From: Rhodanobacteraceae bacterium ZG21-1
GTDB lineage: Bacteria; Pseudomonadota; Gammaproteobacteria; Xanthomonadales; Rhodanobacteraceae
Assembly: GCA_021390615.1 (NCBI GenBank)
Contig: JAJEJU010000025.1
Location: forward strand, 1-64,000
Direction of reading: 5' to 3'
Length of the DNA: 64,000 nt
Below, in pieces: positions 10,601 to 18,090 of the stretch. Each line of letters opens with the position of its first letter. Positions within the stretch are counted from its first letter, which is position 1. The notes under the pieces are model-generated. The model did not search any database. It saw only the letters and a list, made by a program, of their open reading frames with translations, and was not told the DNA's origin. A program made the position numbers and the translations under genes.

Positions 10601-13600
10601 GCCACATTGGTGATCGTCCGCTCGCTGCCCGATGCGCCCACGCTGACCGTGCTGGTCGGGTTGGTGCCGGCATAGGCGTAGCTGCTGCCGTTGATGGTGC
10701 CGCCGGTGGTCGCCACTGCCTTCGAGGTGCTCGAGCCATTGCCCAGCGCCACATCACCCGCGTTGTTCGCCACCGCATTCGGCCCGATCGCCACGCTGTT
10801 CGTCCCCAGCGCCTGTGCATCCGGCAGAGTCGAGTTGCTGTGGAAATACTTGATGCCGGCGCCATTGTTGATGTTGTTGATCGACTGGTTGGTCGCGTAC
10901 AGCTGCGAGCCGTTCACCGCATCCGTGCTGGTGCTGCTCAGCGTGCCCGCCGCCACGTTGGTGATCTTGTTGCCGCCATTGTTCAGGCCCGCATTGCCCA
11001 GACTCACCGGGCCGTTCGCACCGCCACTCACCGTCACCCCGGCGCTGTTCAGCACCGTGTTCCCCGTCGTCACACTCGTTGCCGTCAGGTTCGGATTCGT
11101 GTCGATCGTCAGGTTCGTCCCGCTCTGCGTCACCGCCAGGTTGCCGCTGCTCCCCGCCGACACGTTCACCGTGCCGCCCGGCGCCACGTTCGTCGCCGTG
11201 CCGCCGTTCGCCGACAGGTTCCAGCCCTTCGACGCCGTCGTGTTCACCGCATTCAGGGCGCTGTTGACGTTGTTATAGGTATTGCCGCCCACGCTCAGGT
11301 TGGTGGTCACCGTACCCGTCGTGCTGTTGTAGCTCGACGTGCCGCCCAGGCCCGAGGCTACGCTGTTGCCCAGGTTCGTGACCTGCGTCCCCACCGACGT
11401 CACCGCCGTGTTGGTCGCGTAAAGCTGCGAGCCATTGATCGCATCGGTCGACGTCGAGGCCACCTGCCCTGCCGCCACATTGGTGATCGTCCGCTCGCTG
11501 CCTGAAGCACCCACGCTGACCGTGCTGGTCGGGTTGGTGCCAGAGTAGGCGTAGCTGTTACCGTTGATCGTTCCGCCCGTGGTCGCCACCACCGTCGAGG
11601 TGCTCGACCCGCTGCCCAACGCCACGTCGCCGGCATTCTTCGAGGCTGTCGCGCCGTTGCCGATCGCCACGCCATTGGTCTGGCCGGATACCGCCGCCGG
11701 CCCCACCGCCACGCTGTTCGTGCCCGCCGCGCTGCTGTCGGCCAACGTCGAGTTGGCGTGGAAATACTTGATCCCCGCACCGTTCTCGATGTTGTTGACC
11801 GTATTGGTCACGCTGCTGACGTTCTGGTTGGTCGCGTACAGCTGCGAGCCATTCACCGCGTCGGTGCTGGTGCTGGTCAGATTGCCAGGTGCCACATTGG
11901 TCAGCTTCACTGTGGAGGTGTCGCCTACGCCACCCAACGTCACGCTGGTCTTGCCGCTGTTGTCGTACACCACCGCGTTGCCGGCAGCTGCCGTCACGTT
12001 CTGCAGCGCCTGGTCGGTCGCGTACAGCTGACTGCCGTTCACCGCATCGGTGCTGCCCGAACTCACCCGACCCGCCGCCACATTGGTGATCGTCCGCTCG
12101 CTGCCCGACGCGCCCACGCTCACCGTGCTGGTGGGATTGGTACCGGCGTACGCGTAGTTGCTGCCGTTGATCGTTCCGCCCGTGGTCGCCACCACCGTCG
12201 AGGTGCTCGACCCGCTGCCCAGCGCCACGTCGCCGGCATTCTTCGAGGCTGTTGCGCCGTTGCCGATCGCCACGCCATTGGTCTGGCCGGATACCGCCGC
12301 CGGCCCCACCGCCACGCTGTTCGTGCCCGCCGCGCTGCTGTCGGCCAACGTCGAGTTGGCGTGGAAATACTTGATCCCCGCACCGTTCTCGATGTTGTTG
12401 ACCGTGTTCGTCACGCTGCTGACGTTCTGGTTCGTCGCGTATAGCTGCGAGCCATTCACCGCGTCGGTGCTGGTGCTGGTCAGATTGCCAGATGCCACAT
12501 TGGTCAGCTTCACCGTGGAGGTGTCGCCTACGCCGCCCAACGTCACGCTGGTCTTGCCGCTGTTGTCGTACTGCACCGCATTGCTGGAAAGCGTATTCAG
12601 CGCCGTATCCGTGGCATACAACTGGCTGCCGTTGATCGCATCGGTCGAGTTCGAGGTGACCTGGCCCGCCGCCACATTGATGATCTGACGCTCCGCACCC
12701 GACGCGCCCACGCTCACCACGCCATTCGTCGCCGAACCCGCACCCGCGTAGCTGTACGCCGTGCCATTGATCGTCGCGCCGGTCACCGCCACCGCCGCGC
12801 GGTCCGTTGACGCATTGCCCAGCACCACGCTGTTGTCCTGCGTGGTGGTCACTCCGTTGCCGACCACGAAGGTGTTGTTGTTCGCGATCGTGTTGTTGTT
12901 GCCCACGCTGTACGAACCCGTGCCGCTCACCTTGCTCGGGTCGCCGAACGCGCCGGCATGGGCGCCGCTCACCACGTTGCCCGCACCCACGCTGATCGAC
13001 GAACCACCAGTGGCTTGCGCACCATCGCCCATCGCGATGTTGTCTCCGGCGGCGCTGCCGCTCGCTCCCGCGACTGCGCCTGCACCCAACGCAATATCCT
13101 TGGCGCCATACGCGCTGGCACCTGCCGCGGCATTGGACACACCGCCGCCCAGGGCAAGCGAGCCGATGCCGGCAGCCGTTGCGTTGTCGCCCAGCGCCGT
13201 TGCGGACTGCGCCGTCGCCTTGCTGCCGGTGCCGACGGCTGTCTGGCTCTGACCCGTACCGCCGGCCAAAGCATTGTTGCCCAGCGCATAGGCAAAGGAG
13301 CTGGTTGCCTGCGCCGAAACGCCGATCGCCACGGCATCGACCATGCCTGCCTGGGAGCTTTCGCCGATCGCCACCGAACCGGGGCCGGCATTCGCCACGT
13401 GACCGATCGCAATGCTGCCGCCCTGCAGCGGCGAGCTGTTGGTGGTTGCGCCAAAGCCCAGCGCCACGTCGGCCTGGCCGCCCTGCGCCTTGGCGTTCGG
13501 CCCGATCGCTACATCGTTGGCGCCGGTGGCGCCATCATTATTGTAGTTGCCGCTCTGCGTGCCGCCGTCGTTGATGCTGACGTAGTGCGTAGTGACCGCA

Positions 13601-16440
13601 CTCAACGCGGAGCCCACATTGTTGTAGGTATTGCCGTTGATCGTGTAACTAGGGGCGCTCACTGCGCCGGTATTGCTGTTGTAAGTCGAGCCGCCGCCCA
13701 GGCTGTTCGCCACGCTGTTGCCCAGGTTCGTGACCTGCGTCCCCACCGACGTCACTGCCGTGTTGGTCGCGTAAAGCTGCGAGCCATTGATCGCATCGGT
13801 CGACGTCGAGGCCACCTGCCCCGCCGCCACGTTGGTGATGGTCCGCTCGCTGCCCGAAGCACCCACGCTGACCGTGCTGCTCGGGTTGGTGCCAGAGTAT
13901 GCGTAGCTGCTGCCGTTGATCGTTCCGCCCGTGGTCGCCACCACCGTCGAGGTGCTCGACCCGCTGCCCAACGCCACGTCGCCGGCATTCTTCGAGGCTG
14001 TCGCGCCGTTGCCGATCGCCACGCCATTGGTCTGACCGGATACCGCCGCCGGCCCCACCGCTACGCTGTTCGTGCCCGCTGCGCTGCTGTCGGCCAACGT
14101 CGAGTTGGTGTGGAAATACTTGATCCCTGCGCCGTTCTCGATGTTGTTGACCGTATTGGCCACGTTGCTGACGTTCTGGTTCGTCGCGTACAGCTGCGAG
14201 CCGTTCACCGCGTCGGTGCTGGTGCTGGTCAGATTGCCAGGTGCCACATTGGTCAGCTTCACCGCGGAGGTGTCGCCTACGCCACCCAACGTCACGCTGG
14301 TCTTGCCGCTGTTGTCGTACACCACCGCATTGCCGGCAGCTGCCGTCACGTTCTGCAGCGCCTGGTCGGTCGCGTACAGCTGACTGCCGTTCACCGCATC
14401 GGTGCTGCCCGAACTCACCCGACCCGCTGCCACATTGGTGATCGTCCGTTCGCTGCCCGAAGCGCCCACGCTCACCGTGCTGGTCGGGTTGGTACCGGCG
14501 TACGCGTAGTTGCTGCCGTTGATCGTGCCGCCCGTGGTCGCCACCACCGTCGAGGTGCTCGACCCGCTGCCCAGCGCCACATCGCCGGCATTCTTCGAGG
14601 CTGTCGCGCCGTTGCCGATCGCCACGCCATTGGTCTGACCGGATACCGCCGCCGGCCCCACCGCCACGCTGTTCGTGCCCGTCGCGCTGCTGTCGGCCAA
14701 CGTCGAGTTGGCGTGGAAATACTTGATGCCGCCGCCGTTGTTGATGTTGTTGACCGTGTTGGTCACGGTGCTGACGTTCTGATTGGTCGCATACAGCTGC
14801 GAGCCGTTCACCGCGTCGGTGCTGGTGCTGCTCAGCGTGCCCGCTGCCACATTGGTGATCTTGTTGCCGCCATTGTTCAGGCCTGCATTGCCCAGGCTCA
14901 CCGGGCCGTTCGCACCGCCACTCACCGTCACCCCGGCGCTGTTCAGCACCGTGTTCCCCGTCGTCACGCTCGTTGCCGTCAGGTTCGGATTCGTGTCGAT
15001 CGTCAGGTTCGTGCCACTCTGCGTCACCGCCAGATTGCCGCTGCTTCCCGCCGACACGTTCACCGTGCCGCCCGGCGCCACGTTCGTCGCCGTGCCGCCG
15101 TTCGCTGACAGGTTCCAGCCCTTCGACGCCGTCGTGTTCACCGCATTCAGGGCGCTGTTGACGTTGTTATAGGTGTTGCCGCCCACGCTCAGGTTGGTGG
15201 TCACCGTACCCGTCGTGCTGTTGTAGCTCGACGTACCGCCCAGGCCCGAGGCTACGCTGTTGCCCAGGTTCGTGACCTGCGTCCCCACCGACGTCACCGC
15301 CGTGTTGGTCGCATACAGCTGCGAGCCATTGATCGCATCGGTCGACGTCGATGCGATCCGACCTGCCGCTACATTAGTGATCGTCCGCTCGCTGCCCGAA
15401 GCGCCTACGCTTACCGTGCTGCTCGGGTTAGTGCCGGCATAGGCATAGCTGCTGCCATTGATTGTGCCGCTCGTGGTGGCTACTGCCGTAGCTGTACTCG
15501 AGCCGCTGCCCAACGCGACGTCGCCCGTGTTCTTCGATGCCGTTGCGCCGTTGCCGATCGCCACCGCATTGGTCTGGCTGGATACTGCCGGACCCACCGC
15601 CACGCTGTTCGTGCCCGTCGCCTGTGCGCCCGCTGTTGCGTTGCCGCCAATGGCCGTCGCTCCCACAGCCGAGGCGCTTGCCGATGGCCCAATCGCCGAA
15701 GCGTAGTTGGCCGATGCATTAGCGTTATAGCCGATCGCTTGAGACTGGCCGCCCGCTGCGGATGTCTGATTGCCAAGCGCAAAGGCATTGTTGCCCGAAG
15801 CATTCGATTGCCCACCTACAGCTACGGCGTTCTGACCCGACGCCAAGGCGCCTGCCGTACTGTTTCCACCAAATGCCAGAGACCCCGCCCCGGTGGCCTG
15901 ACTGCCCGCACCGATAGATACGGCGTAGTCGCCAGTCGCCGACGTACCCGTGCTATAGGCATTGCCGCCGATCGCGACAGCATTCTGCCCGGTGGCCGTC
16001 GCCTGATCACCGATGGCCACCTGCGACCCCGCTCCGGTGGCATTTGCACTGGGTCCGATCGCGATCGGCGAGGAGCCTGCAGAAGACGTACTAATCGCCT
16101 TAGAATTACCACCGATGGCCACACCGGCATTGGCCCCCCCCTTGGTTGTGTTATTTACGGTGGCACTCCCACCGAGCGCTACTCCTCCGAACGCCGTTCC
16201 GCTGTTTACATTCGCCCCCGTGCCGATCGCGACCGCGCCCGATCCCGAGGCGCCGGTGGCTCCTCCAGCGGTATATTGAGCATGTGCGACATGCGTCGCC
16301 GTGCCCGCTACAAGCAAGGTAGCCACAGCTATTTTTGCTGCGGACTGGATACTTGGTCGCCCTTTCGCCGAGGCAATTTCCGAGGCCACGACCCAAGCTC
16401 CGAGCGACTTGTTCCAAACCTTGCTGTAGATTTTGTTCAT
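4627..16440 (-). CDS. Giant trimeric autotransporter adhesin (3937 aa)
   Basis: One uninterrupted 11.8-kb frame encoding 3937 residues, at the upper end for the YadA/Hia family. Order: extended signal peptide region (MNKIYSKVWNKSLGAWVVAS), cleavage likely after AHA at residue 54, a very long fibre, and a C-terminal YadA anchor of about 90 residues (NANAGIAAAMAM-like helix, ending GLTVGAGMQW). The fibre alternates YadA-head repeats (SVAIG, DVALG), TINGxxYAYAG strands, VSVGASGxERTI, and neck motifs TNVAAG...STDAxNGSQLYAT; by eye about 13 VSVG units occur. A different head subtype (AGxNVTGSxNxAIG) lies near 7250-7560 and 8150-8560. Several kilobase-scale segments are near-identical internal duplicates (for example 11411-12085 against 13763-14440). 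Ribosome site AAGAGAG. Expected at the cell surface as a homotrimer mediating attachment, biofilm or autoaggregation. The long plus-strand frames across it are codon-bias shadows. Confidence 0.97.
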   Translation of the reverse strand: MNKIYSKVWNKSLGAWVVASEIASAKGRPSIQSAAKIAVATLLVAGTATHVAHAQYTAGGATGASGSGAVAIGTGANVNSGTAFGGVALGGSATVNNTTKGGANAGVAIGGNSKAISTSSAGSSPIAIGPSANATGAGSQVAIGDQATATGQNAVAIGGNAYSTGTSATGDYAVSIGAGSQATGAGSLAFGGNSTAGALASGQNAVAVGGQSNASGNNAFALGNQTSAAGGQSQAIGYNANASANYASAIGPSASASAVGATAIGGNATAGAQATGTNSVAVGPAVSSQTNAVAIGNGATASKNTGDVALGSGSSTATAVATTSGTINGSSYAYAGTNPSSTVSVGASGSERTITNVAAGRIASTSTDAINGSQLYATNTAVTSVGTQVTNLGNSVASGLGGTSSYNSTTGTVTTNLSVGGNTYNNVNSALNAVNTTASKGWNLSANGGTATNVAPGGTVNVSAGSSGNLAVTQSGTNLTIDTNPNLTATSVTTGNTVLNSAGVTVSGGANGPVSLGNAGLNNGGNKITNVAAGTLSSTSTDAVNGSQLYATNQNVSTVTNTVNNINNGGGIKYFHANSTLADSSATGTNSVAVGPAAVSGQTNGVAIGNGATASKNAGDVALGSGSSTSTVVATTGGTINGSNYAYAGTNPTSTVSVGASGSERTITNVAAGRVSSGSTDAVNGSQLYATDQALQNVTAAAGNAVVYDNSGKTSVTLGGVGDTSAVKLTNVAPGNLTSTSTDAVNGSQLYATNQNVSNVANTVNNIENGAGIKYFHTNSTLADSSAAGTNSVAVGPAAVSGQTNGVAIGNGATASKNAGDVALGSGSSTSTVVATTGGTINGSSYAYSGTNPSSTVSVGASGSERTITNVAAGQVASTSTDAINGSQLYATNTAVTSVGTQVTNLGNSVANSLGGGSTYNSNTGAVSAPSYTINGNTYNNVGSALSAVTTHYVSINDGGTQSGNYNNDGATGANDVAIGPNAKAQGGQADVALGFGATTNSSPLQGGSIAIGHVANAGPGSVAIGESSQAGMVDAVAIGVSAQATSSFAYALGNNALAGGTGQSQTAVGTGSKATAQSATALGDNATAAGIGSLALGGGVSNAAAGASAYGAKDIALGAGAVAGASGSAAGDNIAMGDGAQATGGSSISVGAGNVVSGAHAGAFGDPSKVSGTGSYSVGNNNTIANNNTFVVGNGVTTTQDNSVVLGNASTDRAAVAVTGATINGTAYSYAGAGSATNGVVSVGASGAERQIINVAAGQVTSNSTDAINGSQLYATDTALNTLSSNAVQYDNSGKTSVTLGGVGDTSTVKLTNVASGNLTSTSTDAVNGSQLYATNQNVSSVTNTVNNIENGAGIKYFHANSTLADSSAAGTNSVAVGPAAVSGQTNGVAIGNGATASKNAGDVALGSGSSTSTVVATTGGTINGSNYAYAGTNPTSTVSVGASGSERTITNVAAGRVSSGSTDAVNGSQLYATDQALQNVTAAAGNAVVYDNSGKTSVTLGGVGDTSTVKLTNVAPGNLTSTSTDAVNGSQLYATNQNVSSVTNTVNNIENGAGIKYFHANSTLADSSAAGTNSVAVGPAAVSGQTNGVAIGNGATASKNAGDVALGSGSSTSTVVATTGGTINGNSYAYSGTNPTSTVSVGASGSERTITNVAAGQVASTSTDAINGSQLYATNTAVTSVGTQVTNLGNSVASGLGGTSSYNSTTGTVTTNLSVGGNTYNNVNSALNAVNTTASKGWNLSANGGTATNVAPGGTVNVSAGSSGNLAVTQSGTNLTIDTNPNLTATSVTTGNTVLNSAGVTVSGGANGPVSLGNAGLNNGGNKITNVAAGTLSSTSTDAVNGSQLYATNQSINNINNGAGIKYFHSNSTLPDAQALGTNSVAIGPNAVANNAGDVALGNGSSTSKAVATTGGTINGSSYAYAGTNPTSTVSVGASGSERTITNVAAGQVTSGSTDAVNGSQLYATDTALNNLTGSVTAGQTHYYSVNDGGTQGANYANNGATGADSLAAGVGASASQQNDVAVGAGATANSAPKSGFSSGATAIGASTSASAAFSTAVGLSASSSGVASTSVGSGANASGDSAVAIGDHPISTGNHSIAVGSHAEADNYASTSIGAFSKATTAGSAAFGDTAQATGAAATALGYSANASGTNAVALGVNAQATGADSISVGNGNVVSGASSGAFGDPSTVSGTGSYSVGNNNTIANNNTFVVGSGVTTTQDNSVVLGNASTDRVAVAVTGATINGTAYSYAGAGSAANGVVSVGASGAERQIINVAAGQVASSSTDAINGSQLYATDTALNTLSSNAVQYDNSGKTSVTLGGVGDTSTVALTNVAPGNLSSTSTDAVNGSQLYATNQNVSNVTNTVNNIENGAGIKYFHANSTLADSSATGTNSVAIGPVSTAGQTNAVSIGNGATASANTGDVALGSGSTTSTAVATTSGTINGTTYAYAGTNPTSTVSVGASGSERTITNVAAGRVSSDSTDAINGSQLYATNQAVDSLGNTVAATRTHYYSVNDGGTQQGNYNNDGATGSNSVAAGPGAAAGASESVAIGHGATTTNSGAAYASVVIGSGASDAGLQTVALGAQAGFNASAQPNSGATGATLIGTAAGINAKLGYRDIFMGYRAGENTTPGAPQGGIAGNNVGIGGNALSGAVGNWNVALGGYGPGAGINGSNNLALGGFKSGQNVTGNANVALGSEAGQSVTGDSNIAIGSQTGSGYPVTNTGAGQGVTGSDNIALGASAGQNITASNTVAIGNTALASQSGAIALGQNAQATASANDVALGSSSVTAAAVATTGGTINGTSYAYSGTNPTSTVSVGASSAERTITNVAAGRVAATSTDAVNGSQLYATNQAVDGIGSTVTNIQNGGGIKYFHANSTDPDSQALGSNSVAIGPSAVAAGADSFAAGVGASASAVQSTALGAGATANSTNVTALGYSAGQGSAGNDGSVAIGAQAGRNVSNVANVAVGGIAGNNVTGSNNLAIMYQAGNNVSGSFGIAIGTGAGNNVSGFDNQAYGPNAGDNVNGDHNVSIGSNAGQSVTGSNNWNGGNQSGNNVTGSGNVALGNGAGAGSVSGTAANISDTVAIGSAASASQNGAIALGQNANAGASANDVALGSGSSTAAAVATTGGTINGTSYAYSGTNPTSTVSVGSAGAERTITNVAAGQVAASSTDAINGSQLYATNTAVTSVGTQVTTLGNSVANSLGGNSTYNSTTGAVTTDLSYGGSTYNSVQNVLSQINNSVNGGGGIKYFHANSTNPDSQATGTDSVAVGPSAVSGQSNAVAIGNGATASANAGDVALGSGSSTAAVVATTGGTINGTSYAYSGTNPTSTVSVGSAGAERTITNVAAGQVSATSTDAVNGSQLYATNTAVDAIGNQLTTITTGGGIKYFHANSSGADSQASGADSVAIGPNSVASGSSSYAAGNGAQASAADAVAIGHGANAGGGSAVSIGAGNSAYGNGAVAIGDPSYASGTGAFTGGANNIANADGSASATAGNQANGAVAIGNGNKAVGQGSVALGNNSTAGAAGSVALGDTATASGSKGVAIGSGATATNAGDVALGAGSVTSAAVGVSSVTINGTTFGGFAGTNPTSAVSVGSAGNERQIQNVAAGQVSATSTDAVNGSQLYSVASQVAAVGSTVTNVQNQVTQNTTDIKNLQDGSAGMFQVSKDANTTAPSATGTTSVAGGNAAVASGSNSTALGDNSAATGANSTAVGQGSQATASNSVAIGTGSVANRANSVSVGSAGNTRQITNVSAGTATTDAVNVGQLQAAQAGSVQYDTNADGSPNYSSVTLGGGGSSTATTTIHNVGPGTAGTDAVNVNQLNAGINTAENWSKSYTDQQLQNVNQDLNRIGNRANAGIAAAMAMSGLPQAYEPGRSMAAAAAGTFHGETGIAVGVSTISESGRWVYKLTGSTNTRGDTGLTVGAGMQW

Positions 16441-16620
16441 GCGAGTTCTCTCTTAGACGCCCGCGGGGCGCCTGCAGGTACCGGAAACACGGAAGGCACG
16501 TCAGGCGTCGTAGCCAGACATGCGAAAACCGATGCTTTCAAAGAGATCGGCGGGTTCTTGCGTATTTGGATTGGCGTGACATGTGCGCCACCCCGCTGGA
16601 TTGAATGCACCGACGAAATC

Positions 16621-16653
16621 GGTATCCGGGCCTTGATGTACTGCCCGGATACC
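16621..16653 (-). other. Perfect 11-bp stem hairpin in adhesin leader
   Basis: GGTATCCGGGC pairs with GCCCGGATACC around an 11-base loop. It lies about 180-215 bases upstream of the giant adhesin ATG, inside its presumed 5' leader. No U-run follows in the adhesin direction, so it looks more like a leader structure than a terminator. Confidence 0.5.
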
Positions 16654-16667
16654 CCGTGGGAATCCCA

Positions 16668-16748
16668 ACAGGCGTGACTCAGGGGGTGAGGCCTCGCCTG
16701 TCGCCGTCGTAAGCTCGTCGGCACTGCCGCTCCATCGTCAGCGGGAAA
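16668..16748 (-). ncRNA. Structured leader RNA motif, copy 1
   Basis: Read on the minus strand, two hairpins follow each other: P1 (16703-16722, GCCGACG / CGACGGC with an A-A mismatch) and P2 (16668-16701, ACAGGCG / CGCCTGT enclosing a conserved CTCACCCCCTGAG apical stem). The block is repeated at 17706-17789. Where the two copies differ in the stems, pairing is kept by a compensatory change and by G-U wobbles that exist only on the minus strand, the sense of the adhesin mRNA. It lies about 230-310 bases upstream of the adhesin start. I do not recognise it as a known riboswitch; it could also be a mobile repeat. Confidence 0.5.
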
Positions 16749-16775
16749 ACTGACATCGCCATCTAAAGATCAAAA

Positions 16776-16791
16776 TGTGAGATTCATCACA
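16776..16791 (-). promoter_or_regulatory. Perfect CRP/Clp consensus site
   Basis: TGTGAGATTCATCACA matches TGTGA-N6-TCACA at all ten fixed positions. It is 336 bases upstream of the giant adhesin ATG and directly beyond the leader RNA motif, as expected for an activator site of a transcript with a leader of about 300 bases. No convincing -10 box is visible. Confidence 0.6.
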
Positions 16792-17364
16792 TTGTCTGAT
16801 GTCATTATGTGGCAGGAGATTGCCTCCGCCCTTCAGATGATTCCTAAACTTCGGCTGGCGTCCACTGCGCGAAATTCATTCGCGGCAGCGGCCCGGCCAG
16901 TTGCACGCAGCCGTTATCGCACAACCCTTTTCACCCTTTAATTTCAGGGCTTCCCGGCAAATCAGCCTCATGGCAACCTGGGTGATGACACGCCCTTGTA
17001 CATCGTTCCGAGCATGAATTTCGGCATGGGAGCCCCTCAAAAGTGGGTTCCAACGAGGCGCAAGCGATAAGGCCATCGCTCCGCTCTGAATCACTCGCGC
17101 CCTTCCAGCCCACCATCGGGCTTGACTCACGGATTTCGCAGCACTGCCGGCGCCGTGTTGAAATGCACCCGGAAGTGCCGGCTTCCCTCAGATCCACGCC
17201 CCGAAGACAAGACGGAAGGCATCCGCCAAACCATGGCATTCGCTCAGTAGCACAGCTCGCTCGCCTGTCCGGCTAGCCATCACCCAGTCGTAGGCATCGA
17301 ACTGCCTGCAGCACGCCCCTATTCCCGAAGGCACCGCCCCGTCGCGCCCAATCATGCACATGAA

Positions 17365-17380
17365 TGTGATGCACATCAAG
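17365..17380 (-). promoter_or_regulatory. Weak CRP/Clp-like site
   Basis: TGTGATGCACATCAAG has one perfect half-site and a degraded second half. It is followed by an AT-rich TTTTTTATG stretch. It lies in the gene-free region and may be a decayed promoter remnant. Confidence 0.25.
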
Positions 17381-17705
17381 TTTTTTATGCTTTACAGATG
17401 CTAGGCGCCATATCAAACGAAGACCAAGCATCAGTCAGCCAAAGAAGATGCCGCAGGGGGCGGACACACCACCGCCCCGCGAATGCTTGCAGCAAAGCAA
17501 CCCAGCCACTATCGCTGGGAAGTTGCTCTAGTCATGAAGTCAGTCCGGCCCACGAGTCAGGCATGCACATACATCCAACCGGTATGTCGCGCGCAACAAG
17601 GAAGCTTCGGCGATTCAGAAATGCCAGCGCGGCCAAGCACCGCTTGCCGGCCTGAGCTCAGCTGCGCCCGACAGTCATGCCGGGCGCAGCCATATCGAAA
17701 TCCCG

Positions 17706-17789
17706 ACAGGCAAAGACTCAGGGGGTGAGGTCCTGCCTGCCACCGTCGTAAACTCGTCGGCACACACCGCTCCATCGGCGTGCGGGAAA
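17706..17789 (-). ncRNA. Structured leader RNA motif, copy 2
   Basis: Second copy of the two-hairpin motif: P1 at 17742-17761 and P2 at 17706-17740, with the same CCTCACCCCCTGAGTC apical block. Relative to copy 1, the loop-closing P2 pair changes from C-G to U-A and the outermost pairs of P1 and P2 become G-U on the minus strand. No gene follows within 900 bases in the transcript direction, so this is either an orphan leader or a separate small RNA. Confidence 0.45.
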
Positions 17790-17840
17790 GCCAGAAACTG
17801 AACTCATGGGCGGCACCAGCACCACTCACAACTCTATAAG

Positions 17841-17856
17841 TGCGATATTCATCACA
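17841..17856 (-). promoter_or_regulatory. CRP/Clp-like site of the distal module
   Basis: TGCGATATTCATCACA has one mismatch to TGTGA-N6-TCACA and differs from the site at 16776 at only two positions. It lies beyond leader motif copy 2, in the same order as in copy 1. Confidence 0.45.
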
Positions 17857-18090
17857 CTTTACGTCTATGATTGTGTGCTAGGTGAACTTGAGTGGCTTTC
17901 AGAAAATTCCTAAAAGCCCGTTGCGGGCTCCAGGACCGACACCTCTTAGCCGTACTCCACCCACAAGTAACGGCTCAGCGCTGCAACCCCCTACCGGCAG
18001 CCCAGGCTGGGCAAGGCGCAAACGGCCATGCCCCGCCACCGAACCGGCGGCAGGGCATCGAGCCATCCAAGAGTTCTCTAGGACAATCGC

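Larger units (their letters stand above)
16441..18090. other. 1.65-kb gene-free region upstream of the giant adhesin
   Basis: No convincing gene on either strand; the short open frames lack ribosome sites and family features. It contains two degenerate direct copies of a promoter/leader module (16668-16850 and 17706-17916). Each copy has a two-hairpin RNA motif, a CRP/Clp-like site and a shared TTCAG...ATTCCTAAA segment 55 bases from that site. A third, weaker CRP-like site lies at 17365, and a perfect 11-bp stem hairpin at 16621. The distal copy has no coding sequence attached, which suggests loss of a former adhesin gene or duplication of the control region. Confidence 0.6.

Noticed and set aside
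4249-15108. Long plus-strand open frames across the adhesin gene, up to 716 codons
   Set aside because: They are Arg/His- or Ala/Val-rich mirror images of a highly repetitive GC-rich gene, without ribosome sites or family motifs. The minus-strand frame has signal peptide, repeats and anchor.
4700-16300. CRISPR-like regular repeats
   Set aside because: The repeats encode adhesin motifs in frame, vary in spacing, and have no constant spacer length or cas genes.
16876-17730. Several 60-100 codon frames in the gap upstream of the giant adhesin
   Set aside because: They overlap one another on both strands, have no ribosome sites, and the two that resemble each other do so only because they cross the duplicated leader motif.
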